The notes below the pieces were generated by a model. The model was given only the letters and a program-made list of their open reading frames with translations, did not search any database and was not told where the DNA came from. A DNA stretch of 64,000 nucleotides, taken from the NCBI GenBank assembly GCA_000434195.1, contig HF994469.1:1-64000 (forward strand). The letters run 5' to 3'. This stretch comes from Clostridium sp. CAG:780 (GTDB lineage Bacteria > Bacillota > Clostridia > TANB77 > CAG-508). The position numbers and the translations under genes are program-made. Positions 27,115 to 36,825 of this stretch are shown piece after piece; the first letter of the stretch is position 1, and each line of letters begins with the position of its first letter.

Positions 27115-28299
27115 ATGCAAAACAGAGAAGAAAAAAAGACAAAAAAATTCTCAAAATTTCTAAACAATAAAATGGATTATGTATTAGTAATAACTGTATT
27201 GATACTTGTATCTCTAGGAGTTGTTATGGTTTTATCAGCAAGCGCTCCTTCGGCACTATCAAAAACAGGAAGCAGTTATACATATTTCATAAAACAGTTT
27301 GGGTTTGCAGTTTTTGGAATAATAGCAATGCTATTTGTTTCAAAAATAGATTATCGATTCTATAAAAAATACTATTGGGGCGTGTATGTGGTATCAGTAT
27401 TGGTGCTATTGTTAGTATTAGTACCACATCTAGGAAAAGAAGTAAATGGAGCGCTTAGATGGATCGAAATAAAAGGTCTTGGACAATTTCAGCCATCAGA
27501 AATTACAAAAATAGGACTTATAATATTTTATGCAGGTTATTTATCAGATCATAAAAGTGAGCTAAAAGACTTTTGGAGAGGATTCTTTAAACCTTTAATA
27601 TTCTTAGCTATACCAGTAGCAATATTATACAGAATTCAAAACCACTTAAGTGTATCTTTAGTAATATCAGTAATAACATTTGTAATGATGTTAATGGCTG
27701 GTGTTAGAGTATTGCACTTTGTTTGGGCTGGCCTTGCAGGAGGAGCAGGACTAACATTATTGCTATTAAAAGGAAAAATAGACCAAATAAAAGGTGTAGC
27801 CGGAACTTCAGATAGTTTTAGATTGGACAGAATAAAAGTATTCTTTGATCCTTGGTCAGACGCAACAGGAACAGGATATCAAATGATACAAAGTTTATAT
27901 GCTATTGGTTCAGGGGGACTATTTGGCGTAGGACTAGGAAACAGCAAACAAAAATATTTATACATACCAGAACCACAAAACGACTTTATCTTTGCAATAA
28001 TAGCAGAAGAACTAGGATTTGTAGGGTGCATAGCAATAATTGCTTTATTTGCTGTATTTGTTTGGAGAGGAATAGTAATAGCGATGAAAGCACCAGACAT
28101 GTTTGGAAGCTTAATTGCTGTGGGAATAACCACGCTAGTTGCGATACAAGCAATTATCAATATAGCAGTTGTAACAGCATCAATCCCAACAACTGGAATG
28201 GCTCTTCCATTCTTTAGTTATGGTGGAACTGCGTTAGTAATTTTGCTATCGTCAGTGGGAATCTTGTTAAATATATCAAGAGCAGGCGCGAAAGTCTAA
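27115..28299 (+). CDS. ftsW: FtsW-type SEDS glycosyltransferase
   Basis: SEDS-family peptidoglycan polymerase, probably for septal synthesis. The 394 residues have about ten membrane segments, a basic cytoplasmic N-terminus and typical SEDS landmarks (GVVMVLSASAPSA, GQFQPSEITKIG, FAIIAEELGF, the final LPFFSYGG). Placement between mraY and murG favours FtsW or its sporulation paralogue SpoVE over RodA. The two cannot be separated from sequence alone. Confidence 0.92.
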   Translation: MQNREEKKTKKFSKFLNNKMDYVLVITVLILVSLGVVMVLSASAPSALSKTGSSYTYFIKQFGFAVFGIIAMLFVSKIDYRFYKKYYWGVYVVSVLVLLLVLVPHLGKEVNGALRWIEIKGLGQFQPSEITKIGLIIFYAGYLSDHKSELKDFWRGFFKPLIFLAIPVAILYRIQNHLSVSLVISVITFVMMLMAGVRVLHFVWAGLAGGAGLTLLLLKGKIDQIKGVAGTSDSFRLDRIKVFFDPWSDATGTGYQMIQSLYAIGSGGLFGVGLGNSKQKYLYIPEPQNDFIFAIIAEELGFVGCIAIIALFAVFVWRGIVIAMKAPDMFGSLIAVGITTLVAIQAIINIAVVTASIPTTGMALPFFSYGGTALVILLSSVGILLNISRAGAKV

Positions 28300-28304
28300 A
28301 AACT

Positions 28305-28333
28305 CGCCCAAGAGGGACGCTCCTTCTTGGGCG
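28305..28333 (+). terminator. Hairpin between ftsW and murG (GCCCAAG element)
   Basis: A perfect 12-bp stem (28305-28316 with 28322-28333) and 5-base loop. No T-run follows, and it sits within a tight operon just before murG. It may be an attenuator or RNA-processing site, not a full terminator. Its base matches hairpins at 45989 and 46529. Confidence 0.55.
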
Positions 28334-28362
28334 AAAATATCGTTAAGAAAGGAAAAAGGAAA

Positions 28363-29496
28363 ATGAGAGCAGTAATAGCGGCAGCAGGAACAGGTGGACA
28401 TATAAATCCGGGAATAGCAATAGCAAATAAAATAATGGAAAAAGAACCGGATTCAAAAATAATATTCATAGGAACAAATAGAGGATTAGAAAAAGACTTA
28501 GTTCCAAGGGCTGGATACGAATTAAAATGTATCAACTCATATGGAATAAGCAGAAAAATAAACCTAGAAAACATAAAAAAACTTTGCAAAACAATCAAAT
28601 CTATAAGTGAAGCAAAAAAAATATTAAAAGAATTCAAGCCAGATGTAGTAATTGGAACAGGTGGCTATATATGCGTATCTGTGGGATTAGCTGCAAAAAA
28701 ATTAAAAATACCAATCATACTTCACGAAAGCAACGCATTCCCAGGAGTGGCAGTAAAGCTATTGTCAAAAGATGCAAAGAAAATATTGTTAGGATTTAAA
28801 GAAGCAAAAGCAAGACTTCCTAAGGCAAAAAAAGTAATAGTAACAGGAAATCCATCAAAAATAAAAAGAACATATATATCATTAGAAGAAAAGAAAAACA
28901 AAATAAAAGAAATGGGATTAAATCCAGATTTGCCAACAATATTAACGTTTGGAGGAAGTCAAGGGGCTAAAACAATAAATCAAGCATTATTAGGAATAAT
29001 AGAAAACAATCTAAACGACAATTACCAAATAATTTGGTCAGCAGGAGCACAAAACTACGAAAAAATTAAACAACAGTTAGCAGACAAACAAATAAACATA
29101 GACAATATAAGAAACACAAAAATCTTGCCATACATATATAATATGCAAGAAATAATGCAAATTTCGGATTTAGTTGTATGTAGAAGTGGAGCAATGACAA
29201 TAACAGAAATTGCAATACTTGGTAAACCAGCGATATTCATACCATTCCCATTTGCAACAGAAAATCATCAGGAATATAATGCTCAGGTGCTAAAAAATGT
29301 AGGATCAGCAGAAATTATACAAGACAAAAACTTAACATATACAAGCTTAAACAATGAGATAAATAATATGATAAAAGACAAAGAAAAGCTTGCTCAAATG
29401 GGAGAAAAAGCAATGAGCGTAGCAAAAGAAAATGTAGAAGAAAAAATATACCAAGAAATCAAAATGTCGATAAATGTCGAAAACTGTAAAAACTAG
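28363..29496 (+). CDS. murG: UDP-GlcNAc:undecaprenyl-PP-MurNAc-pentapeptide GlcNAc transferase MurG
   Basis: Peripheral membrane GT28 enzyme that makes lipid II. The N-terminal loop AAGTGGHINPG and C-terminal GGSQGA and CRSGAMTITE motifs are intact; 377 residues. The start is ATG 28363, just after AGGAAAAAGGAAA; an in-frame TTG at 28327 lies inside the hairpin described above and is an unlikely start. It is the last gene of the murE-mraY-ftsW-murG cluster; murD, murF, murC and ftsQ are absent here. Confidence 0.95.
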   Translation: MRAVIAAAGTGGHINPGIAIANKIMEKEPDSKIIFIGTNRGLEKDLVPRAGYELKCINSYGISRKINLENIKKLCKTIKSISEAKKILKEFKPDVVIGTGGYICVSVGLAAKKLKIPIILHESNAFPGVAVKLLSKDAKKILLGFKEAKARLPKAKKVIVTGNPSKIKRTYISLEEKKNKIKEMGLNPDLPTILTFGGSQGAKTINQALLGIIENNLNDNYQIIWSAGAQNYEKIKQQLADKQINIDNIRNTKILPYIYNMQEIMQISDLVVCRSGAMTITEIAILGKPAIFIPFPFATENHQEYNAQVLKNVGSAEIIQDKNLTYTSLNNEINNMIKDKEKLAQMGEKAMSVAKENVEEKIYQEIKMSINVENCKN

Positions 29497-29510
29497 TCGT
29501 ACGAAAGTTC

Positions 29511-29539
29511 TTGCCTTTTTGCCAGTTCTGATATATGAT
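29511..29539 (+). promoter_or_regulatory. SigA-type promoter before the 112-residue protein gene
   Basis: TTGCCT (29511-29516), 17-base spacer, TATGAT (29534-29539). An imperfect LexA-like sequence (29498-29511) abuts the -35. Confidence 0.6.
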
Positions 29540-29577
29540 AGAAGATACCTAAAAAGAACAAAAAGAGGAGAAGACTT

Positions 29578-29916
29578 ATGCTAGACACAAAGAAACTTTA
29601 TGGTATTGCAAAAATAGATTCATTAGAACTAGAGGAAGCAAAACAAAACTTAGAAATTGATATTAAATACTACGTAACAAAAATATTAATAGGAAAAGTA
29701 AATAGTAGAAAATACGGAATTGAAATAATAAAAGAAGAAAAACAAGGCAACACAACGACAAAAGAAAGAAGCAAAATTAACGGATTATCAAATAACGAGA
29801 GAGTCATTAAAAACTTATTAGAACTATTGATGAAAAACAGAGTAACACCTATGTCAACAGAAGAAGTAATTGATGACTTAAGAAGAAATCCACAAGTAAT
29901 ATATGACATGTTGTAA
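29578..29916 (+). CDS. Small conserved-looking protein of unknown function
   Basis: A 112-residue soluble protein, ribosome site AGAGGAG before ATG 29578. The middle (KYGIEIIKE) looks like a beta-hairpin and the C-terminal half is helical with SNNERVIKNLLELL and TPMSTEEVIDDL. It may belong to one of the small Clostridia DUF families (DUF6514 came to mind), but I cannot confirm that. It has its own promoter and lies between the cell-wall cluster and topA. Confidence 0.7.
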   Translation: MLDTKKLYGIAKIDSLELEEAKQNLEIDIKYYVTKILIGKVNSRKYGIEIIKEEKQGNTTTKERSKINGLSNNERVIKNLLELLMKNRVTPMSTEEVIDDLRRNPQVIYDML

Positions 29917-29936
29917 AACAAAGTCAAAATAAAATA

Positions 29937-29976
29937 TGCAATCAAGATTTAAAAAAATGATAAAATCTTGGTTGCA
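29937..29976. terminator. Hairpin after the 112-residue protein gene
   Basis: A 14-bp stem (29937-29950 with 29963-29976, one G-T pair). There is no plus-strand T-run, so termination strength is uncertain. Confidence 0.5.
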
Positions 29977-30091
29977 AAAGTTGAATTGCTAATAAACCCA
30001 TAAGGAAAAATTTACAAAAACAACGTTAAAATGCAACATTTCAGAGGAGTGTTTAGATAAAATAAAAAGTAAGTACATAGAAGAAATAGAT

Positions 30092-30133
30092 TAATCTAAA
30101 AAGAAGCGAGAAAATTGCTTCTATTTTAGATTA
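30092..30133. other. Long hairpin in the 320-base gap before topA
   Basis: A stem of about 16 bp (30092-30107 with 30117-30133, one bulged base) and a 9-base loop. The gap 29917-30240 holds no convincing ORF. This hairpin and the one at 29937 could frame a small RNA, or this could be a weak terminator. I found no known RNA family in it. Confidence 0.45.
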
Positions 30134-30181
30134 TAAAATTGTGTAGAAAAATGACATAAAATACAAATTTTGTCTAAAAGC

Positions 30182-30210
30182 TTGAAAAATAAACAAAAGT
30201 AGGCTACAAT
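30182..30210 (+). promoter_or_regulatory. SigA-type promoter of topA
   Basis: TTGAAA (30182-30187), 17-base spacer, TACAAT (30205-30210), 30 bases before topA. Confidence 0.7.
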
Positions 30211-30240
30211 ACTATAGTAATAAAATATAAGGAGAAAATG

Positions 30241-32340
30241 ATGTCAAATAAATTAATTATTGTGGAATCACCAGCAAAAGCTAATACAATAAAAAAGTTT
30301 TTGGGAGCAAACACAAAGGTACTTGCTTCAATGGGACATATAAGAGATTTGCCAAAGTCAAAATTGGGAGTAGATATAGAACACGATTTTGAACCAGAAT
30401 ATATAAACATCAGGGGAAAAGGAGACCTAATAAAATCTCTAAAAAAGGAAGCAAAGAGTGCTGATGTAGTGTATCTTGCAACTGACCCTGACCGTGAAGG
30501 AGAAGCAATAGCTTGGCATTTAGCAAAGATTCTAGAAATACCAGAAGATTCTGTTTGCAGAGTAACATTTAACGAGATAACAAAAGAAGCAGTAAAAGAA
30601 TCGATAAAACAACCTAGAAAAATAGATATGAACTTAACAGATGCTCAACAAGCAAGAAGAGTACTAGACAGAATAGTTGGTTACAAAATAAGTCCACTTT
30701 TATGGAAAAAAGTTAAACCAGGGTTATCTGCAGGAAGAGTTCAATCGGTTGCGGTAAAATTAATTGTAGATAGAGAAAACGAAATAAGAAACTTTATACC
30801 AGAAGAATATTGGAATATATACGCAACATTGCTAGATGAAAAATCAAAACAAGATTTTGTTGCAAAGTTTTATGGTAAAAATGACAAAAAGGTTGAATTG
30901 CATAAAAAAGAAGAGGTAGACGAAATTCTAGCAAATATAAAGAATGGAAAATATATAGTTACAAACATAAAGAATGGAGAGAAGAAAAGAACTCCAGCTC
31001 CACCATTTACAACAAGTACAATGCAACAAGAAGCATCAAGAAAAATAGGATTTACAATTAAGAAAACAATGTCAGTTGCACAAGGATTATATGAAGGTGT
31101 AAGAATACCGGAAAAAGGTAGTGTAGGACTTATAACATATATGAGAACTGACTCTACAAGAATATCTGAAGAAGCAAGAGCAGTGGCAAAAGAAGTAATA
31201 ACACAAGCTTATGGAGCTAATTATTATGAGAACAGATATTATAGACAAAATAAAGATGCACAAGATGCGCACGAGGGTATAAGACCAACATATATTCATA
31301 TAACACCAGATAGTATAAAAGATTCGCTTACACCGGATCAATACAAATTATATAAGCTAATATATAATAGATTTATAGCAAGTCAGATGGCAGCAGCTGT
31401 GTATGACACAATAAGTGTAGATATAGATGTAAATGAATATAAATTCAAAGCAAGTGGACAAAATTTGAAATTTAAAGGATTTATGACATTATATGTAGAA
31501 GGCAACGACTCTAAGGAAGACGAAGAAGAAAGCACGAATATTCCAAAACTAGAGTTAAATCAAGAAGTGAAAAAAGAAAAGCTAGATGCAAAGCAAAGCT
31601 TTACAGAACCACCAGCAAGATATACAGAAGCAAGCCTTGTAAAAGAGCTGGAAACAAAAGGAATAGGAAGACCAAGTACTTATTCACCAATAATAACAAC
31701 AATAATCGAAAGAAGATATATAGAAAAAGACAAAAAACAATTAGTTCCAACACAACTTGGAGAAGTAGTAAATACGTTATTAACAGAGAATTTTACAGAC
31801 ATAATAGATGTAACATTTACAGCAAGAGTTGAAGATGAATTTGATGAAGTGGCAGAAGGAAAAGAGGAATGGAAACAAATACTTAGAGAATTCTATCCAC
31901 CATTTGAAAAAGAACTAGAAAAAGTAGACAAAGAGCTAGAACATGTAAAACTAGAAGATGAAGTTAGTGATGTTAAATGCGATAAATGTGGAAGAATGAT
32001 GGTTATAAAAATGAGCAGATATGGAAAATTCCTTGCTTGCCCAGGATATCCAGAATGTAAGAATGTAAAACCTTTTGTAGTAACAATAGATGTTCCTTGC
32101 CCAGTTTGTGGAGGACAAGTGCAAGTTCGTAAAACAAAGAGAGGAAAAAATTACTATATTTGCGAGAATAATAAAAATACAGAAGAATCTTGCAAATTTA
32201 TCTCTTGGGATAAGCCAAAAGTTGGAGAACCTTGGAATCCAGAGGAGGAGAAACAAAAAGCTCCAAAGAGAGCAACTAGAAGAAAGAAAACAACTACAAA
32301 AAAGACAGCAAAAAAAGCTACTACCAAAAAGAAAAAATAA
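30241..32340 (+). CDS. topA: DNA topoisomerase I
   Basis: Type IA enzyme that relaxes negative supercoils. The Toprim domain shows VESPAKANTIKKFLG and DPDREGEAIAWH; the active tyrosine lies in GLITYMRTDSTRIS. Two C-terminal Cys4 zinc ribbons follow (CDKCGRMMV...CPGYPEC and CPVCGGQVQ...C), then a Lys-rich tail of about 30 residues that probably binds DNA. Two ATG codons lie in tandem (30238, 30241); the second has the better 6-base spacing from AAGGAG. About 699 residues, normal for the family. Confidence 0.96.
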   Translation: MSNKLIIVESPAKANTIKKFLGANTKVLASMGHIRDLPKSKLGVDIEHDFEPEYINIRGKGDLIKSLKKEAKSADVVYLATDPDREGEAIAWHLAKILEIPEDSVCRVTFNEITKEAVKESIKQPRKIDMNLTDAQQARRVLDRIVGYKISPLLWKKVKPGLSAGRVQSVAVKLIVDRENEIRNFIPEEYWNIYATLLDEKSKQDFVAKFYGKNDKKVELHKKEEVDEILANIKNGKYIVTNIKNGEKKRTPAPPFTTSTMQQEASRKIGFTIKKTMSVAQGLYEGVRIPEKGSVGLITYMRTDSTRISEEARAVAKEVITQAYGANYYENRYYRQNKDAQDAHEGIRPTYIHITPDSIKDSLTPDQYKLYKLIYNRFIASQMAAAVYDTISVDIDVNEYKFKASGQNLKFKGFMTLYVEGNDSKEDEEESTNIPKLELNQEVKKEKLDAKQSFTEPPARYTEASLVKELETKGIGRPSTYSPIITTIIERRYIEKDKKQLVPTQLGEVVNTLLTENFTDIIDVTFTARVEDEFDEVAEGKEEWKQILREFYPPFEKELEKVDKELEHVKLEDEVSDVKCDKCGRMMVIKMSRYGKFLACPGYPECKNVKPFVVTIDVPCPVCGGQVQVRKTKRGKNYYICENNKNTEESCKFISWDKPKVGEPWNPEEEKQKAPKRATRRKKTTTKKTAKKATTKKKK

Positions 32341-32348
32341 AAAAATAA

Positions 32349-32385
32349 GCCTTGAAGTATTAGAAAAAATCTAATATTTCGAGGC
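32349..32385 (+). terminator. Rho-independent terminator after topA
   Basis: A 16-bp stem (32349-32364 with 32370-32385, with mismatches near the base) followed by ACATTTTTTT. Confidence 0.85.
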
Positions 32386-32406
32386 ACATTTTTTTGCAAA
32401 TTCTAA

Positions 32407-32435
32407 TTGCAACTTATTGGAAAATGGTGTATAAT
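32407..32435 (+). promoter_or_regulatory. SigA-type promoter of the SNF2 helicase gene
   Basis: TTGCAA (32407-32412), 17-base spacer, TATAAT (32430-32435). Confidence 0.75.
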
Positions 32436-32462
32436 AAATAATCAGTAAAAGAGGAGATTTTA

Positions 32463-35444
32463 ATGGAAAATAAAAACGAATACACAAATCCAGGGGATTA
32501 TAAAATATTTAATCAGCTTGTAAAAGAATTCTATCATTTCGAGGAAGAGGACGATATATCAGAAGAACGCTCAGAGAAAAAAGGTTATATACATATAGAG
32601 CCCAAAATCATATATAACAAATTTAATAATGTGCTAAAACTAGAAATAAGAATTGGAGAAAAACAATTTTATAAAATAAAATCATTACCAGAATTTTATG
32701 ATAGATTTCTAAAGAAAGAAACATATAGATATGGTGCAAAACTTGAGTTTGAACATACTAGAGATATGTTTCTAGAAGAAGATAGAAATCTTTTAGATTT
32801 TGTGCTTAAATATGCTGAAATAATAAAGTATGCGAACGAAGCATCAACAGGATATGATTATTATACAAAAAGATTAGGAGAAGATTCGATTGTACTTTCT
32901 AATAGTGGAATAGATGAACTATTTAACTGCTTAGAAAATAAAGCAGTTATAATGGAGTGCCAATATAACACGAGAAGTATAGTATTTGTACCAAATGAAC
33001 CAGATATAAAATTTTCATTTAAAAAGATAGATGACAATAATTATAAGATATCAACAGATTTAGATATATACGAATATACAATTTACAATGGCAAAGATTA
33101 CGTGTATATATTAATAGAAAATAATTTATATAAATGTTCTAAGAAATATAGTGAAACAGTCCTAAAAATTCTAGAAATTTATAGAAAGAATTTTACTAGA
33201 ACGATAAAGATGCCAGCAGACCAGTTATCAAAATTCTTTTCTATAGTTGAACCAAATATAAAAAATAACTTAGAAATTGATAAAGATGACTATCAAGAAA
33301 TAAAAGAATATATTCCTGCTCCACTATATGCAAAATTATATCTAGACTACAATGAGAAAAATTATGTGTTAGCAGATATAAAATTTGTATATGACAATAT
33401 AGAAATAAACCCATTAGATAACCAACCTCACAGTGAACTTTTATCAAGAGAAACAATAAAAGAAGCAAAATTGATAAATATGTTTGTAAAAAGTGGATTT
33501 ATGTTGGATCAAAAAAATAACAGGTTAATTTTAGCTGATGAAGAGAAGATATATAAATTTTTAACAAATGATATTAATTCATATATGAAAAATTTTGAAA
33601 TCCTTGCAACAGACAACTTCAGGGAAAAGGAAGTTAAGGGAACAACAAGTGTAAATTTAGGAGTTAGAATAGAAAATAACTTATTGGATGTAGATTTGTC
33701 AAACTTAGAATTTAACGCAGACGAACTACAAGCAATAATGGAAGGATACAAATTAAAGAAAAAGTATTACAGATTAAAAAATGGAAGTTTTGTTGTATTA
33801 GAAGATAATGAAACTATAAAATTTATAGACAGCATAACAAAAGATATTGATATAGATTATAGCAAGATAAAGAATAACACCTTGAAATTACCAATGTATA
33901 GAGCCTTATATTTGGAAAAAATATTAGAACAAAATCAATTTATAAAAGCAACCAAAGATGATAAATATAAGGATTTAGTAGAAAATATAGACATAAAAGA
34001 AATAAATGCAGAAATGCAAATGCCTAAGAATTTAAATGCAAATTTAAGAGAATACCAAAAAATAGGAGTAAAATGGTTAGAAACATTAGACTATTATGGT
34101 TTGGGTGGAATATTAGCTGATGATATGGGACTAGGAAAAACTGTACAAATATTAGCTGTTATCTGCCAATATCTAGAGAGTGAAAAAAATGCAAAACCAA
34201 CATTAATTGTGTGCCCAAGCTCATTGTGTTTAAATTGGCAGAACGAAGCGGAAAAGTTTACTAAAAATGTTAGTTCAATAGTAATACACGGAAGCTTAGA
34301 AGAAAGACAAAAACAGATAAAGTCAATTCCTAAATTTAATATAGTAATAACCTCATATGAATTGTTAAAAAGAGATATAGAAGAATACAAAAAATATGAT
34401 TATGAATTCAGATACTTAATTGCAGATGAAGCACAATACATAAAAAACAACAATACACAAAATGCAAAAGCGATAAAATATGTTACAGCCAAAACAAGAT
34501 TTGCTTTGACAGGAACTCCAATAGAAAATGCATTATCAGAGTTATGGTCAATATTTGATTTTATAATGCCAGGATATTTATTTAATTACAGGAAATTTAA
34601 GGAGTTATATGAAACTCCAATAGTAAAAGAAAATGATGCTCAAGCAATGGAAAAACTTAAACAATTAATAGAACCATTTGTATTAAGAAGAATAAAAAAA
34701 GAGGTTCTAAAAGAGTTACCAGATAAGACGATAACAGTGCTAACAAGTCAAATGGTAGATGAGCAACAAGACATATATCTATCATATTTAGCACAAGCTA
34801 AAAAAGATGCATTTGCTGAGATAAAAGAAAATGGAATAGAGAAAAGTCAAATAAAAATATTAGCATTACTTACAAGACTAAGACAGATATGTTGCCATCC
34901 AAGCTTGTTTATAGAGAATTATAAAGGAGAAAGTGGAAAGCTAAATCAATGTATAGAAATTGTAAAAGATGCAATTCAATCTGGACATAAAATATTACTA
35001 TTTTCAGGATATGCTACCATGTTTGAGATTATAGAAAAAGAATTAAAGAAAGAAAACATAGAATATTTAAAATTAACAGGTCAAACAAAAGTGTCTGACA
35101 GAATTGATTTAGTGAATGAATTTAACAACAATCCAGACAAAAAATTATTCTTAATTTCATTAAAGGCTGGAGGAACAGGACTAAATTTAATTGGAGCAGA
35201 TATGGTAATACACTATGATCCTTGGTGGAATTTGTCTGCTGAAAATCAAGCAACAGATAGAACATATAGAATTGGCCAAAAGAAAAATGTGCAAGTCTAT
35301 AAGCTAATAACAAAAAATTCAATAGAAGAAAAAATTTACGAATTGCAAAAAAGAAAAGAAACCTTAATTGACAGTATGCTTTCAGTAAATCAAACATTTA
35401 TTAGTAAACTATCAAAAGAAGATATCATGAATTTATTTGAGTAA
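32463..35444 (+). CDS. SNF2-family DNA translocase/helicase
   Basis: A 993-residue superfamily 2 ATPase related to RapA/HepA and Rad54. Walker A is DDMGLGKT (about residue 550), motif II is DEAQ (about 656), motif III TGTPIEN, and the C-terminal helicase domain ends with TDRTYRIGQ, the usual SNF2 motif VI. The first 520 residues are a large family-associated region; I see no SWIM-type Cys-His zinc motif there, which many Bacillota homologues carry. It has its own promoter and its stop overlaps the ribosome site of trmFO. Likely role: remodelling of protein-DNA or RNA polymerase complexes; a defence role is less supported because no methylase or nuclease gene is adjacent. Confidence 0.9.
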   Translation: MENKNEYTNPGDYKIFNQLVKEFYHFEEEDDISEERSEKKGYIHIEPKIIYNKFNNVLKLEIRIGEKQFYKIKSLPEFYDRFLKKETYRYGAKLEFEHTRDMFLEEDRNLLDFVLKYAEIIKYANEASTGYDYYTKRLGEDSIVLSNSGIDELFNCLENKAVIMECQYNTRSIVFVPNEPDIKFSFKKIDDNNYKISTDLDIYEYTIYNGKDYVYILIENNLYKCSKKYSETVLKILEIYRKNFTRTIKMPADQLSKFFSIVEPNIKNNLEIDKDDYQEIKEYIPAPLYAKLYLDYNEKNYVLADIKFVYDNIEINPLDNQPHSELLSRETIKEAKLINMFVKSGFMLDQKNNRLILADEEKIYKFLTNDINSYMKNFEILATDNFREKEVKGTTSVNLGVRIENNLLDVDLSNLEFNADELQAIMEGYKLKKKYYRLKNGSFVVLEDNETIKFIDSITKDIDIDYSKIKNNTLKLPMYRALYLEKILEQNQFIKATKDDKYKDLVENIDIKEINAEMQMPKNLNANLREYQKIGVKWLETLDYYGLGGILADDMGLGKTVQILAVICQYLESEKNAKPTLIVCPSSLCLNWQNEAEKFTKNVSSIVIHGSLEERQKQIKSIPKFNIVITSYELLKRDIEEYKKYDYEFRYLIADEAQYIKNNNTQNAKAIKYVTAKTRFALTGTPIENALSELWSIFDFIMPGYLFNYRKFKELYETPIVKENDAQAMEKLKQLIEPFVLRRIKKEVLKELPDKTITVLTSQMVDEQQDIYLSYLAQAKKDAFAEIKENGIEKSQIKILALLTRLRQICCHPSLFIENYKGESGKLNQCIEIVKDAIQSGHKILLFSGYATMFEIIEKELKKENIEYLKLTGQTKVSDRIDLVNEFNNNPDKKLFLISLKAGGTGLNLIGADMVIHYDPWWNLSAENQATDRTYRIGQKKNVQVYKLITKNSIEEKIYELQKRKETLIDSMLSVNQTFISKLSKEDIMNLFE

Positions 35445-35454
35445 GGAGCGAGAA

Positions 35455-36825
35455 ATGAACAACGAAATTATTGTAATTGGTGGAGGTTTAGCGGGCTGTG
35501 AAGCTACTTACCAAATAGCCAAAAGAGGAATAAAAGTAAAACTATATGAAATGAAACCAGACAAATTTTCTCCTGCACATACAAATAAAAACCTAGCAGA
35601 AATAGTTTGTAGTAATTCATTTAAATCAAATTTACATACGAATGCTTGTGGACTATTAAAGGAAGAATTAAGAAAATTAGATTCACTATTGATAAAAGTA
35701 GCAGATGAAACAAGTGTGCCTGCAGGACAAGCATTAGCAGTTGATAGAGAAGAGTTTGCTAAAAAGGTAACTGAAAAGTTAGAGCAAATGGAGAACGTAA
35801 CAATAGAAAGAACAGAGGTTGGAGGAGGACTTATATCATTAAAAGAACTTGCAAAAGATTCAATAGTAATTATAGCAACAGGCCCACTGACCTCGGACAA
35901 TCTATCAAAAGAAATATTGGAAATAACAGGACAAGAAGATATGCATTTTTATGATGCAGCAGCTCCAATAATTTCAAAAGATAGCATAGATATGAACATA
36001 GCTTTTTATGGTAATAGATATGAACAAGAAAGACCAAAAGATATGGATGTAGAAGAATGGAAGAATAGTGCAAAAGATGTGGACAAAAGCTATATAAATT
36101 TACCTATGAACAAAGAAGAATATGAGAATTTCTATAATGAGTTGGTAAATGCACAAGTAGTAGAGTTGCATCAATTTGAAAAAAGAGAAATATTTGAAGG
36201 ATGTATGCCTGTTGAAGTAATGGCAAAAAGAGGAATTGATACACTAAGATATGGGCCACTAAAACCAATGGGTTTTACGGATCCAAGAACTGGACACAGA
36301 CCATATGCACTAGTACAACTTAGACAAGACAACAAAGAAGCTAGTATATATAACATTGTTGGATTTCAAACAAATTTAAAATTTGGAGAACAAAAAAGAG
36401 TATTTAGTATGATACCAGGTCTTGAAAATGCAGAATTTATGAAATATGGAGTAATGCACAGAAATACATTTATAAATTCTACAAAGCTATTAGATAAGAC
36501 GTATAATTTAAAAAATAACAATAATATCTATTTTGCAGGACAAATAACAGGAGTTGAAGGATATGTAGAATCGATATCTTCTGGACTAGTGGCAGGAATC
36601 AATGCTGTTAGAAAATTAGAAAACCAAGAAAAAGCTGAATTTTCTGAATATACAATGATAGGAGCGTTAGCAAATTACATATCAACTCCAAACGATAAAT
36701 TCCAACCAATGAATGCAAACTTTGGGATACTTCCTGAGCTAGAAGGAAAAAGAATATCTGACAAAAAGCTAAAATATGGCAAATTATCAGATAGAGCAAT
36801 AGAAAATCTGACAATATTTCAATAG
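35455..36825 (+). CDS. trmFO: Methylenetetrahydrofolate-tRNA-(uracil-5-)-methyltransferase TrmFO
   Basis: FAD- and folate-dependent enzyme that makes ribothymidine at position 54 of tRNA. The N-terminal dinucleotide-binding motif IGGGLAGCEA and the family motif EIVCSNSFKSN are present, and the C-terminal FAGQITGVEGYVES is typical. The start is ATG 35455, 6 bases after AAGGAG; an in-frame TTG at 35437 lies inside the SNF2 gene. 456 residues. It is transcribed with the SNF2 gene, with which it nearly overlaps. Confidence 0.95.
   Translation: MNNEIIVIGGGLAGCEATYQIAKRGIKVKLYEMKPDKFSPAHTNKNLAEIVCSNSFKSNLHTNACGLLKEELRKLDSLLIKVADETSVPAGQALAVDREEFAKKVTEKLEQMENVTIERTEVGGGLISLKELAKDSIVIIATGPLTSDNLSKEILEITGQEDMHFYDAAAPIISKDSIDMNIAFYGNRYEQERPKDMDVEEWKNSAKDVDKSYINLPMNKEEYENFYNELVNAQVVELHQFEKREIFEGCMPVEVMAKRGIDTLRYGPLKPMGFTDPRTGHRPYALVQLRQDNKEASIYNIVGFQTNLKFGEQKRVFSMIPGLENAEFMKYGVMHRNTFINSTKLLDKTYNLKNNNNIYFAGQITGVEGYVESISSGLVAGINAVRKLENQEKAEFSEYTMIGALANYISTPNDKFQPMNANFGILPELEGKRISDKKLKYGKLSDRAIENLTIFQ

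Noticed and set aside
32463..35444. SNF2 helicase as part of a phage-defence island
   Set aside because: Its neighbours are topA and trmFO and no nuclease, methylase or phospholipase-type partner is present.
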